A DNA stretch of 64,000 nt from Rhizobiaceae bacterium (GTDB lineage Bacteria; Pseudomonadota; Alphaproteobacteria; Rhizobiales; Rhizobiaceae), in NCBI GenBank assembly GCA_023953845.1, contig JAMLJC010000001.1, positions 2,924,501 to 2,988,500 on the forward strand, given 5' to 3'. The notes below the pieces were generated by a model. It was not told where the DNA came from. It searched no databases and worked only from the letters and a program-made list of their open reading frames with translations. Positions 56,100-64,000 of this stretch are shown piece after piece. The translations under genes were made by a program, and so were the position numbers. The stretch's first letter is position 1; the number at the start of each line of letters is the position of its first letter.

Positions 56100-58067
56100 T
56101 CATCCGACGATGCGGAGATTCGACAGCTCGTCCGCGATTTCCTTGAATTTTTCCGACAGGTTGCTGCCGGTCGCGTTCCAGAAGAGCTTAGCGGGTTTTG
56201 ACGCGTCGGTCGGGTCCTTGCGGAAGCGCGAGTCCGACGAGCAGTTCTTGAGACCCTGGATCTGCGCCGCATCCGCCGTCTTGGTGGCGTTGAGATCGAG
56301 CGCGACCGTCATCACCAGCACCTTGCTGTCCTTGGCGTTGGCGCAGACCTTCGCCATCTGCTCGTTGAGGGCGTTGGTGTAGTTGCCGTTCGAATAGTCG
56401 AACTGGCCGATCGAGCCCGACGTGCCCATGAAAAGGCGCGGCGTGCTGGTGCCGTTGTAGCCCGGCTTCAGATAGCCGTAGGCCGAATAGGTCGACTTCG
56501 AGTCGGCGGGGTCCGAATAGCCGAGCGACGACGGCGTATAGTAGGTGTTCGCGCCGTCGGTCAGCACGATGATCACCTTGTCGTTGCCGCGCTCGGTTTC
56601 GGCGCGTCCGCCGGTGAACGGCTCCGTGCTGGAAAGCGTCCGCCAGCCCCATGCGAGACCTTCGGGCACGTTGGTCGCGCCATTCGGCGCCATGGCGTCG
56701 ATGGCGGTCTTGATGGCGCTCAGGCCTTCCGGCTTGGTCACGTCCACCAGTTCGGTGAGGGGTGCGGTGGTGCAGCTGTAGTTCGGACCGCTGCCCTGCG
56801 GCGAGGTGGCGCCATAGGGGCGGACATCGAAGTATTTGCCCATGTTCTTGAGCCGGGTCGTGCCCGTGCTCTCGGTGCCGTCATTCCACCAGTTGTTCGA
56901 AGCGCTGAAATTGTCGGGCGTGCTGTCTTCCGCCGTGGCCCAGCGGTCGCCGGGCTCGTCGGGCCCGAACATCGGCACAAACATGGTGGCCGCATCGCCG
57001 CTGATGGCGCCGCCCTCGTTCAGTGCCGCATTCGCCGGCTCGTCGTTCACATTGTAGGGGTAGGGTCGTGCCTCCACGCATCCCTGCCAGCTGGCGAAGC
57101 CGGTTATCGTCTCGTCGTAGTAGCCAGTGTCCTGCCAGCGGCCCTTGGTGCATCGGCCTCTGCTATCGTAGTTCGTGCAGACATATTCCTGTCCCGTCAC
57201 CACCCACTCGCGCGAGCTGACGTGCTTCATGTCCTTGTAGAGCGTGAAGCGCGACAGGATCTCGCCTTCCTCTCCGCCCCAGCCGGTACCGACCTTGCGC
57301 CAGACGCCGTTCGACTTCACCGCGCGCCTGTCGCCGCTCGACATCGACGCCCAGTTGAAGTTTTCGTGGTGGACGGGCGAGATGCCGTTGGTGTCCATCC
57401 ACGCCTTGCCGGCGTTCTGCGGGCCTACATTCACCGACGCCGCGAACGGCACCAGGCTGAACTGCACCGGCTTCTCGATCTGCTTGATCAGGTTGGCCTG
57501 CAAGGCGAGCGTGTCGACGAGCTGCTTGGCGGCCGTCTTCAGAAGGTCGATGCGCTTCTGGCCGGAACCCGAACCGAGGTCACTCATCGAGCCGGAATTG
57601 TCGAGCACGAGCGCCACTTCCAGCGTGTTCTTCAGGCGGATTTCGGTGCTGGCGGCGATAGCGATATTGTCGGTGCCGCCGCCCTCTCCGCCGTCCAGCA
57701 TGTCCGTGAAGATATTGTAGAAGTACGGCTTGTAGTTGAGATGAGCCGAGAGTTTCAGCGTGCCGCCGCCAGCCTGGTTCGAGGGCAGCCTGACATTCAG
57801 CGTCACATTCGCCGGATCGACGGCATTGGCGAGATTGGTCTTGAAGAATTCGTTGGCGTACTGGACGACCTGCGTGTCCGTTGCGCCGGAAACGATATAG
57901 CGCGCCGTCGCGATGCCGGCCGCGTCGAGCGCGTTGAGCGTTGCCTGTCTCTGGCTGCTGATCTCGTGATAGTCGACGGCCATGGCGAGGCCGCCCATGA
58001 TCGGCACGAGCATGATGGCGAACAGCATGCCATAGTTGCCGCGCCGGTCCTTCCAGAACTTCCGCAT
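56100..58067 (-). CDS. TadG-like pilus/surface protein with von Willebrand A domain, copy 2
   Basis: 655 residues. The TadE/TadG-type N-terminus is DRRGNYGMLFAIMLVPIMGG with a hydrophobic helix and the AVDYHEISSQRQATLNALDA continuation. The vWA domain has the MIDAS motif LVLDNSGSMSDLG (DxSxS) and later VIIVLTDGANTYYTPSSLG. The C-terminus is KEIADELSNLRIVG. Proteins of this type are part of Flp/Tad pilus secretion loci or are surface adhesins. It is a tandem paralogue of 58273-60216, sharing the order of all segments. No other tad genes are here. Confidence 0.88.
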   Translation of the reverse strand: MRKFWKDRRGNYGMLFAIMLVPIMGGLAMAVDYHEISSQRQATLNALDAAGIATARYIVSGATDTQVVQYANEFFKTNLANAVDPANVTLNVRLPSNQAGGGTLKLSAHLNYKPYFYNIFTDMLDGGEGGGTDNIAIAASTEIRLKNTLEVALVLDNSGSMSDLGSGSGQKRIDLLKTAAKQLVDTLALQANLIKQIEKPVQFSLVPFAASVNVGPQNAGKAWMDTNGISPVHHENFNWASMSSGDRRAVKSNGVWRKVGTGWGGEEGEILSRFTLYKDMKHVSSREWVVTGQEYVCTNYDSRGRCTKGRWQDTGYYDETITGFASWQGCVEARPYPYNVNDEPANAALNEGGAISGDAATMFVPMFGPDEPGDRWATAEDSTPDNFSASNNWWNDGTESTGTTRLKNMGKYFDVRPYGATSPQGSGPNYSCTTAPLTELVDVTKPEGLSAIKTAIDAMAPNGATNVPEGLAWGWRTLSSTEPFTGGRAETERGNDKVIIVLTDGANTYYTPSSLGYSDPADSKSTYSAYGYLKPGYNGTSTPRLFMGTSGSIGQFDYSNGNYTNALNEQMAKVCANAKDSKVLVMTVALDLNATKTADAAQIQGLKNCSSDSRFRKDPTDASKPAKLFWNATGSNLSEKFKEIADELSNLRIVG

Positions 58068-58223
58068 TTGTGCTTTCGCCCTTCGACGGCGATTGTCGCC
58101 GCAAGCCCGCAGCGAACCTTAGAGCAAAGGGCTGAAAGGCTGGTTTTCGCGGATCGTCGCATTGTGTTGCGCGATTTGACCGGCCGTTAACCAAGGCGCG
58201 GCTCTTACCGGAGTCTGCGGCCC

Positions 58224-58252
58224 AAAAAGAAACGCCCCGCCGGAGCGGGGCG
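58224..58252 (-). terminator. Terminator of the upstream TadG-like gene
   Basis: The stem CGCCCCGC (58233-58240) / GCGGGGCG (58245-58252), loop CGGA, is followed on the minus strand by TTTCTTTTTG. It lies 20 bp after the stop codon of the 60216 gene, so the two paralogues are separate transcripts. Confidence 0.88.
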
Positions 58253-58272
58253 CGTCTGGATTCTGGGAAGGA

Positions 58273-60216
58273 TCAGCCGACGAAGCGCAGGTTGGCGAGT
58301 TCGTCCGCGATCTCCTTGAAGGTCTGCTGGAGCGTTGCGCCCGTGGCGTTCCAGAACAGCTTCTTGCCCTTGCTCAGATCCGCCGGATCGCGGGCGTAGC
58401 GTGACCGCGACGCGCACTGCTTGAGCATGTCGAGCTGCTCCTGGGTCTGCTTCTTCTCGGCGGCGGTGGCCGTTTTCGAGGGGTCGCTGGGTTTCTTGTT
58501 CGGGTCGAGGTCCAGAGCGACCGTCATGACGATGATGTTCGCTCCCGTGCCGCCTGTATCGCCGCCATTGGCGTTCTCGCAGGCTTTCAGGAACTGCTCG
58601 TTCATCGCATTGGTATAGGTCGCGTTGGTGTAGTCCTTGGTGACCGAACTGGTCGTGCCGGAATAGATGCGGCCGGCCGTGTTGTCGGCGAGACGGGCAT
58701 AGCCGTAGGCCGAATAGGTCGACCTGTTGTCCGCCGTGTCGGAAGCCCCGAGGGAGGACGGCGTATAGTAGGTGTTGGCGCCGTCGGTCAGCACGATGAT
58801 GACCTTGTCGTTTCCGCGCTCGGTTTCCGAACGGCCGCCCGTGAACGGCGCCTGGCTCGACAGCGTGCGCCAGCCCCAGACGAGACCCTCCGGCACGTTG
58901 GTGGCGCCGTTGGCGGCCATCGCGGTGATGGCGTTCTTGACCTTGGTCGCCCCGGCTTCCGTGGTAACGTCGGTCAGCTCGGTGATCGCGGTCGTGGTGC
59001 AGCTCGCGTTCGGTCCCTTGTCGCCGCTTGGAAGCGACGCATCCTTGGGCAACGGCACGTAGTATTTCGCGGCGCTCCGCTGGCGGCCCTTCGCCTGCGT
59101 GCTATTGACGGTATTGTTGGACCACTGGTCGTTCCACCATGTGTTGTAGGCGCTGAAATTGACGAGATTGTCGTTGCTGCTGGCGTTGTAGTTGTAGTCG
59201 CCTGCTTCGTCGGGCGCGAACATTGGCACGAAGAGTGTCGATGGAACTCCGGAGGTGGCCGCCTCGTCATTCGTGTTGTAGGGACTGGGCCGGGTTTCGA
59301 CGCAGCCCGCCCATGGCACGTCGAGTGCCTGCAACGTCTGTGAAGAACAGTTCCTGCCGCTGCAGACATAACGCTGCATGTCGTCGAACAACGTGAAGCG
59401 GGAGACCGTCTGACCGGCCTGACTTCCCCAGTCCGAGCCGACCTTGACGTACTTGCCGCTCGCGTCCTTCTGCACCTTTTTGTTGCCGGTCATCGTCGAC
59501 CAGTCGAAGTTTTCATGATGGATCGGCGATATACCGGTCGTGTCCATCCACGCGGCATTCTTGTTGCTCGATCCTACATTCACCGACGCGGCGAACGGCA
59601 CCACCGAGAACTGCACCGGCTTCTCGACCTGCTTCATGATCTGGGCGGTCGCGGCAAGCTTGTCGACAAGGTCCTTCGCGGCGGATTTCAGCAGGTCGAT
59701 GCGCTTCTGGCTCGAGCCTGTGCCGTAATAGTCCATCGAGCCCGAATTATCGAGCACCAGCGCCACTTCCACCGTGTTCTTCAGCTGCACTTCCGAGGAA
59801 GCCTGGAATTCGAGCGGACCGTTGTCCACCACGCGCGTCCGGTCGAGCAGCGCCATGAAGGGCGGCAGGAACTGGGCCTTGTAGCGGAGATGCGCCACCA
59901 TCTTGACGCGCCCGCCGCCATTGATGTTGGTGGGCAGATAGACTTCGAGATCGACATCCTCCGGCTTCACGCCGCCGAGATTCGCGTCGAAGAATTCGCG
60001 GGCGTATTCCCGCACCACGGTTTCGGAGGCGCCTTCGAGGATGCGCCGGGCCGTGGCCATGTTCGCCGCGTCGAGCGCGTTGAGCGTGTCCTGCCTCTGC
60101 CGCGACATGTCGGTATAATCGATGGCGAGCGCCAGTCCGCCCAGGATCGGCACCATGGCGATGCCGGTGAGCATGGCGAAATTGCCGCGAGTATCGCGTA
60201 AAAATCTGCGTAACAT
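58273..60216 (-). CDS. TadG-like pilus/surface protein with von Willebrand A domain, copy 1
   Basis: 647 residues, paralogous to the previous gene. The N-terminus is RDTRGNFAMLTGIAMVPILG, then LAIDYTDMSRQRQDTLNALD; MIDAS is LVLDNSGSMDYYGTG; VIIVLTDGANTYYTPSSLGA and the C-terminus FKEIADELANLRFVG also match copy 2. Regions with ISPIHHENFDWSTM and SQAPFTGGRSETERGNDKVI are shared almost word for word. Middle insertions differ, with cysteine pairs YVCSGRNCSSQ unique to this copy. The helix should anchor it in the membrane with the vWA domain outside. Confidence 0.88.
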   Translation of the reverse strand: MLRRFLRDTRGNFAMLTGIAMVPILGGLALAIDYTDMSRQRQDTLNALDAANMATARRILEGASETVVREYAREFFDANLGGVKPEDVDLEVYLPTNINGGGRVKMVAHLRYKAQFLPPFMALLDRTRVVDNGPLEFQASSEVQLKNTVEVALVLDNSGSMDYYGTGSSQKRIDLLKSAAKDLVDKLAATAQIMKQVEKPVQFSVVPFAASVNVGSSNKNAAWMDTTGISPIHHENFDWSTMTGNKKVQKDASGKYVKVGSDWGSQAGQTVSRFTLFDDMQRYVCSGRNCSSQTLQALDVPWAGCVETRPSPYNTNDEAATSGVPSTLFVPMFAPDEAGDYNYNASSNDNLVNFSAYNTWWNDQWSNNTVNSTQAKGRQRSAAKYYVPLPKDASLPSGDKGPNASCTTTAITELTDVTTEAGATKVKNAITAMAANGATNVPEGLVWGWRTLSSQAPFTGGRSETERGNDKVIIVLTDGANTYYTPSSLGASDTADNRSTYSAYGYARLADNTAGRIYSGTTSSVTKDYTNATYTNAMNEQFLKACENANGGDTGGTGANIIVMTVALDLDPNKKPSDPSKTATAAEKKQTQEQLDMLKQCASRSRYARDPADLSKGKKLFWNATGATLQQTFKEIADELANLRFVG

Positions 60217-60379
60217 GGGAGCTGCCCCTGCCAGCTTTTGAAAACGATGGGACAGGTTGACACGGAATCTTTAAATTCCCGCTTCCGGAAAGCGTTAAAA
60301 CGAGCTGAACGCAGGCGATGAACCGTTTACCAAGATGCCGGCGCCCGGAAGCTCGTCCTGGCGCCGGACGGAGCGCCGT

Positions 60380-61549
60380 CTACTGACGGGCTTCGGCCAG
60401 CCGCTCCGGTCTGATGCGGCGCGGCGCCGAGAAGCGGTCGCCCACCATCACGTCGATGCCGAGATCGAGAAGAGCCATGGCCTCGCGGTCGTCCGCCACC
60501 CCGGTTGCGATGATCGGCACGTGATCATTTTCCGGATGGCCCGGGAGCGCGGCGACGTCGTGCGGGCGCGCCGCGCCTGTGCGCAGCAGCCGCTGCGCCG
60601 GTATCCGGATATAGCGCAGGGCCGGATGCGCAAGCGGGAATCCTGGCTGGCCTCCCGCCATGTCCGCTGCGAGCCCGAAGCCGCCCGCCGCAAGCCGCGA
60701 GAGCGAAGCATAGGCGGCGCATCCGGGATCGAACGATCGCGCATCCGCGCACAGGATGATGACCTTGCCGACCAATGGATATTCCCGCGCCATGGCGAGA
60801 ATCCGGTCGACCTCGCCGGCGGACTCCAGGAGGGCTCCCGACAGCGCCACATGCAGCGCCTGTCCCGGCATGTTGCCCAGCCTTCTGCGCGCCACGGCCA
60901 CGGCCGCCGCGACGGTCTGCGCATCGAACGCTGCGGCGTCGAAGCCGACCGGCGGCTCGGCGATGTCGCGCAGATGGACCGGACGCCCGTCGCACTCGAC
61001 CGATCGGAAGACGTCGAAGCCTAGGGTTGTTCCGTGCGACACCGACATGATCGGCTGCAGGCTGATTTCCGCATCCCCGACGGCCGCCGCCGCAAGCACC
61101 GACGCGGGTGTCGCGGCCGGCTCCCTCGACATACGTTCCTGCGCCGGGCTGCGAAGCGGGACGACATTGGTCGCTGCGTCCGTTCCGTCCGCCGGCGGTC
61201 CGTCATGGGACGCCGCCGCCGCGACGGCATCGGCCGCGGGCTTCGGGCCGTCCTGCGTGCCTGACGCAGGCGCCTGTTCCGGAAGGAGAGCCGTCGGCCG
61301 GCTTCGCAACACCGATTCCACCGAGGCCTCGAGCCTGCGCATGTCGGCGGCGGTCGAGCGGGCGCTGCGCAGGGCGGCGAGCGCCATCAGCGCTGCCGCG
61401 GCCGACAGCAGGAGCGCCAGCCCCGAGGCGGACAGCATCGCCCCGTCGACACCCGACATGACGGCAGGGCGGCCGAGCAAGGTCATGGAAATGGCGGCGA
61501 GGCCGGCAAGCAACGCTGCCGCGACCAGGCCAGGTAACAGGCGTCCCAA
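60380..61549 (-). CDS. Membrane protein with degenerate EAL domain
   Basis: 389 residues. Two N-terminal membrane helices (LLPGLVAAALLAGLAAISMT and LALLLSAAAALMALAALRSA) precede an A/P-rich linker and an EAL-type barrel from about residue 160: ISLQPIMSVSHGTTLGFDVF. The EAL triplet is replaced (GFDVFR), the Asn of the second metal motif is gone (HVALSGALLES), and the DDFGTG loop is altered (LAADMAGGQP). It therefore cannot hydrolyse cyclic di-GMP by the known mechanism and may bind it or act by contact. It is upstream of the TadG-like genes on the same strand, 163 bp away. Confidence 0.8.
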   Translation of the reverse strand: MGRLLPGLVAAALLAGLAAISMTLLGRPAVMSGVDGAMLSASGLALLLSAAAALMALAALRSARSTAADMRRLEASVESVLRSRPTALLPEQAPASGTQDGPKPAADAVAAAASHDGPPADGTDAATNVVPLRSPAQERMSREPAATPASVLAAAAVGDAEISLQPIMSVSHGTTLGFDVFRSVECDGRPVHLRDIAEPPVGFDAAAFDAQTVAAAVAVARRRLGNMPGQALHVALSGALLESAGEVDRILAMAREYPLVGKVIILCADARSFDPGCAAYASLSRLAAGGFGLAADMAGGQPGFPLAHPALRYIRIPAQRLLRTGAARPHDVAALPGHPENDHVPIIATGVADDREAMALLDLGIDVMVGDRFSAPRRIRPERLAEARQ

Positions 61550-61738
61550 CGATGCTCCCCGGATCGCGAACCGGTCTTTCGCAATCCTGCCGATCGTACG
61601 TCTACGGAACGGACATAGGGCGACCGACCGCCGCTGTTAAGCGAAAGCTGGTGACAGGGTGAATGCCTTGGGTTAATTCCGGTCGCGGACGCAGCCCGGC
61701 TCGCGTCCGCTTTCCGGTCTCACAGGGGAAGGAAGAAC

Positions 61739-62602
61739 ATGGCGGGTTCGCCCAAGATGATATCGTCGCTTGCCGAACTCGACGGCCGCTACGCCGCTGT
61801 CTTCTGCGACGTTTGGGGAGTCATCCACAATGGCGAGCGCTCCTTCCCGGATGCGGCGGTGGCGCTGACGCGTGCCCGCGAGAACGGCGTCGCCGTGGTG
61901 CTCATCACCAATGCGCCGCGCCCGGCCCCGCCGATCGTCAAGCAGATGGGCAGGCTCGGCGTGCCCGAAAGCGCCTGGGACCGCATCGTCACCTCGGGCG
62001 ACGTGACGCGTGGCCTGGTCCGCAACGGTCCCCGGAAGATCTTCCATCTCGGGCCGGAGCGCGACCTTGTCCTTTATGAAGGTCTTGACGTCGAGGTCGT
62101 GGAGGAGTTCGAGGCGTCCGGCGTCGTCTGCACCGGCCTCTACGAGGACACCGTCGAGACGCCCGACGACTATGCCGATCTGCTGCTGCGGCTGCGCGCC
62201 CGCGACCTGCCTTTCATCTGCGCCAATCCGGACATCGTGGTCGAGCGCGGCGAGACCATCATCTGGTGCGCCGGGGCGCTGGCGCGCGACTATGCGCAGC
62301 TCGGCGGCCGTACCCTGATCGCCGGCAAGCCGCATCGGCCGATCTACGAGGCGGCGCTCGAAGCGGCAGGCGAGGTTCTCGGCCGCGCGGTGTCCCGCGA
62401 CGAGGTGCTGGCGATCGGCGACGGCGTGCTGACCGACGTGAAGGGCGCCGAAAACAATGGCATCGACGTCCTCTACGTGTCGGGCGGCATTCACGCGCGC
62501 GAATATGGAGACGATGCGGACCTGCCGGATTTCGATCGGATGGCGACTTTTCTGGCCAGGCACGGCCATCATCCCGTCGCCATCATCCCGAAACTGCGCT
62601 GA
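61739..62602 (+). CDS. HAD-IIA family protein (TIGR01459 type)
   Basis: 287 residues. HAD motif I is VFCDVWGVIHNGERSFPDAA, in which the second Asp of DxD is Trp, a known trait of this subfamily; motif II is VLITNAPRP; motif III/IV segments are IAGKPHRPIYEAALEAAGEV and LAIGDGVLTDVKGAENNGID. Loss of the acid/base Asp makes classical phosphatase activity doubtful. It is 8 bp upstream of ribF and co-transcribed, an association conserved in rhizobia; a role in flavin nucleotide handling is conceivable. Confidence 0.9.
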   Translation: MAGSPKMISSLAELDGRYAAVFCDVWGVIHNGERSFPDAAVALTRARENGVAVVLITNAPRPAPPIVKQMGRLGVPESAWDRIVTSGDVTRGLVRNGPRKIFHLGPERDLVLYEGLDVEVVEEFEASGVVCTGLYEDTVETPDDYADLLLRLRARDLPFICANPDIVVERGETIIWCAGALARDYAQLGGRTLIAGKPHRPIYEAALEAAGEVLGRAVSRDEVLAIGDGVLTDVKGAENNGIDVLYVSGGIHAREYGDDADLPDFDRMATFLARHGHHPVAIIPKLR

Positions 62603-62610
62603 GGACCACG

Positions 62611-63597
62611 GTGGCCGCGTCGACCATATTGCGCGTTTGCGGCGCCGACAGGCTGCCGCCGCAGCTTCGCGGCGGCGTCGTGGCCATCGGCAATTTCGAT
62701 GGCGTGCATCGCGGCCACCAGGCCGTGCTCGGCAAGGCGCTGGACGAGGCGAAGCGGCTCGGCGTCCCCGCGCTGGTGCTCACCTTCGACCCGCACCCGC
62801 GCAGCGTCTTTCGCCCGCAGGACCCGCTTTTCATCATCACGCCGCCGCCGATGCGCGCGCGGCTGCTCGGGGAACTGGGCTTCGACGCCGTCGTCGAGCA
62901 GCCGTTCGACCGCGAGTTCGCCGCGCATTCGGCGGATCGCTTCGTCGACGAGATTCTGGTCGCGCATCTGGGCATCGCCGGCGCCGTCACCGGCTTCGAC
63001 TTCCACTTCGGCAAGGATCGCGCGGGCGGACCGGCCTTTCTGATGGCGGCGGGGGAGACGAGAGGGTTTGACGTCACGCTCGTCGACGCTTTCCGTGACG
63101 AAGGCGCGGAAGTCGTCTCGTCGAGCCGCATCCGCGCATTGCTCGAAACGGGCGACGTCAGCGGCGGCGCCGGTCTTCTCGGCTACCGCTACACGGTCGA
63201 GGCGGAAGTGGCTTCCGGCCGACAGTTGGGCCGCAAGCTCGGCTATCCCACCGCGAACATGGCGCTGCCGGACGACAACCGGCTGAAGCACGGCATCTAT
63301 GCTGTCCGGCTCCGGCGCCCGGACGGCTCCCTCCATGACGGCGTCGCGAGCTTCGGCCGCCGGCCCACCGTCGAATCCGACGGCGTGCCTCTGCTGGAGA
63401 CCTTCGTGTTCGATTTCTCCGGCAGCCTGTACGGCGAGACCTGCGCCGTATCCTTCTTCGGCTATCTGCGGGGCGAGGAGAAGTTCGACGGTCTCGACGC
63501 GCTGCTTGCCCAGATGAAGCGGGACGAGGCGGAAGCTCGCGCGCTGCTCGGCGGCGTCACGCCGCTTTCCGCGCTGGACGCGGCCATCGCATTCTGA
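62611..63597 (+). CDS. ribF: Bifunctional riboflavin kinase / FAD synthetase
   Basis: 328 residues from a GTG at 62611, with GAGGACC 3 bases ahead; the frame extends upstream inside the HAD gene but is not RibF-like there. The FAD synthetase half has VVAIGNFDGVHRGHQAVLG, LTFDPHPRSVFRPQDPL and the SSSRIRALLETGDV motif. The riboflavin kinase half has GRKLGYPTANMALPDDNRLK, YAVRLRRPDGSLHDGVASFG and ETFVFDFSGSLYGE. It converts riboflavin to FMN and FAD, needed by lldD and the glc enzymes among many others. Confidence 0.94.
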   Translation: MAASTILRVCGADRLPPQLRGGVVAIGNFDGVHRGHQAVLGKALDEAKRLGVPALVLTFDPHPRSVFRPQDPLFIITPPPMRARLLGELGFDAVVEQPFDREFAAHSADRFVDEILVAHLGIAGAVTGFDFHFGKDRAGGPAFLMAAGETRGFDVTLVDAFRDEGAEVVSSSRIRALLETGDVSGGAGLLGYRYTVEAEVASGRQLGRKLGYPTANMALPDDNRLKHGIYAVRLRRPDGSLHDGVASFGRRPTVESDGVPLLETFVFDFSGSLYGETCAVSFFGYLRGEEKFDGLDALLAQMKRDEAEARALLGGVTPLSALDAAIAF

Positions 63598-63703
63598 CAC
63601 TCTCACTGGAGAGGGGTGCTTCAATTTTAAGCGATTCTTCACTGCGTTGTCGGAAAACGATCCGGCCAGCGCAAGTGTCTCGTATGACTGGAGCAGCCAC
63701 TTC

Positions 63704-64000
63704 ATGATCCGCATTCTCACCGTCGCGAGCCTTGTGCTCCTCAGCGCAGCCGCTCATGCAGCGGACATGCAGGAATCTGCCGGGGAGGGGGGTCTTCTCT
63801 CCGGCGGCTGGTCGCTGACGCTGGGTGCTTCCGGCTATTTCGCACCGGAATATGAAGGCGACGACAAGATGGTCTTCATGGCGGTGCCGCTCGTCTCGCT
63901 GGGCCGCACGGGCACGATCACGAAATTCTCCTCGCGCAACGACAATATCTCGCTCGGCCTGATCGACAACGGCACCTTCCGCGCCGGCATCGCCGGAAAA
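63704..64000 (+). CDS. MipA/OmpV family outer-membrane protein (partial, runs off the window)
   Basis: 99 codons from the ATG at 63704, open to the edge. The signal peptide is MIRILTVASLVLLSAAAHAA. The mature part GWSLTLGASGYFAPEYEGDD and the alternating beta-strand pattern VFMAVPLVSLGRTGTITKFS are typical of MipA/OmpV proteins, outer-membrane barrels originally linked to murein-hydrolase scaffolding. The C-terminal barrel strands are outside the window. It follows ribF by 106 bp. Confidence 0.85.
   Translation, partial: MIRILTVASLVLLSAAAHAADMQESAGEGGLLSGGWSLTLGASGYFAPEYEGDDKMVFMAVPLVSLGRTGTITKFSSRNDNISLGLIDNGTFRAGIAGK

Overview
The window is chromosomal DNA from an alphaproteobacterium. It is most probably a member of the Rhizobiales (Hyphomicrobiales) close to Phyllobacteriaceae such as Mesorhizobium, Aminobacter or Nitratireductor. 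The evidence is high G+C coding DNA, a phasin gene, a PdhS/DivJ/PleC-type kinase behind a CtrA-like box, a candidate Irr-type iron box, a short HisG paired with HisZ, DUF1127 and DUF3422 proteins, and a tRNA-His gene with A73 and no encoded G-1. There is no prophage, IS element, rRNA operon or CRISPR array. I support 59 protein genes (3 of them under 60 residues), one tRNA and about 30 sites or repeats.

Layout. 1-2083: aceA (isocitrate lyase, partial) divergent from a RamB-like regulator across a palindrome-rich spacer. 2244-7442: an EamA exporter, then potFGHI for polyamine uptake. 7461-11417: AsmA protein and acetoacetyl-CoA synthetase. 11660-14483: ferric iron fbpA-fbpB without an adjacent ATPase gene, preceded by an extended dyad. 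14708-21822: large PAS histidine kinase, phasin, tRNA-His and a fused beta-oxidation enzyme. 22213-31385: an orphan gene, xseA, a LysR/DUF1127 pair, a DUF937 repeat protein coupled to two tandemly duplicated small membrane proteins, gshA, rsmE, a GFA protein and a Cys-motif protein. 31460-41866: a glutamine amidotransferase, the lldR-lldD-phosphatase group, DUF3422, and glcD-DUF559-glcE-glcF for glycolate and lactate oxidation. 41890-45163: BASS transporter, L,D-transpeptidase, tag, a toxin-antitoxin pair and a tiny lipoprotein. 45277-49202: hisS, hisZ and hisG separated by long inverted repeats. 49378-53663: doxX, fumC, DUF805, csbD, GIY-YIG and DUF2239. 53813-55814: groEL (frameshifted as read) and groES under CIRCE. 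56100-61549: two paralogous TadG-like vWA proteins and a degenerate EAL protein. 61739-64000: HAD protein, ribF and a partial MipA/OmpV gene.

The genes fit an aerobic heterotroph using C2 and C4 carbon. Glyoxylate-shunt, glycolate, lactate, acetoacetate, fatty-acid and PHB-granule functions lie within 42 kb, several with their own candidate operators.

Points most worth a second look: a block of about 350 bp with much lower G+C inside hisS; a one-base frameshift in groEL beside a 37-bp duplication of its 3' end; four intergenic elements with near-perfect 26-58 bp inverted arms; the DUF937 repeat protein with its duplicated membrane-protein partners; the orphan gene at 22213 with an AT-rich, palindromic leader; and a shared ATCATCCGGG motif at three promoters. 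No complete new system is proven from sequence alone.
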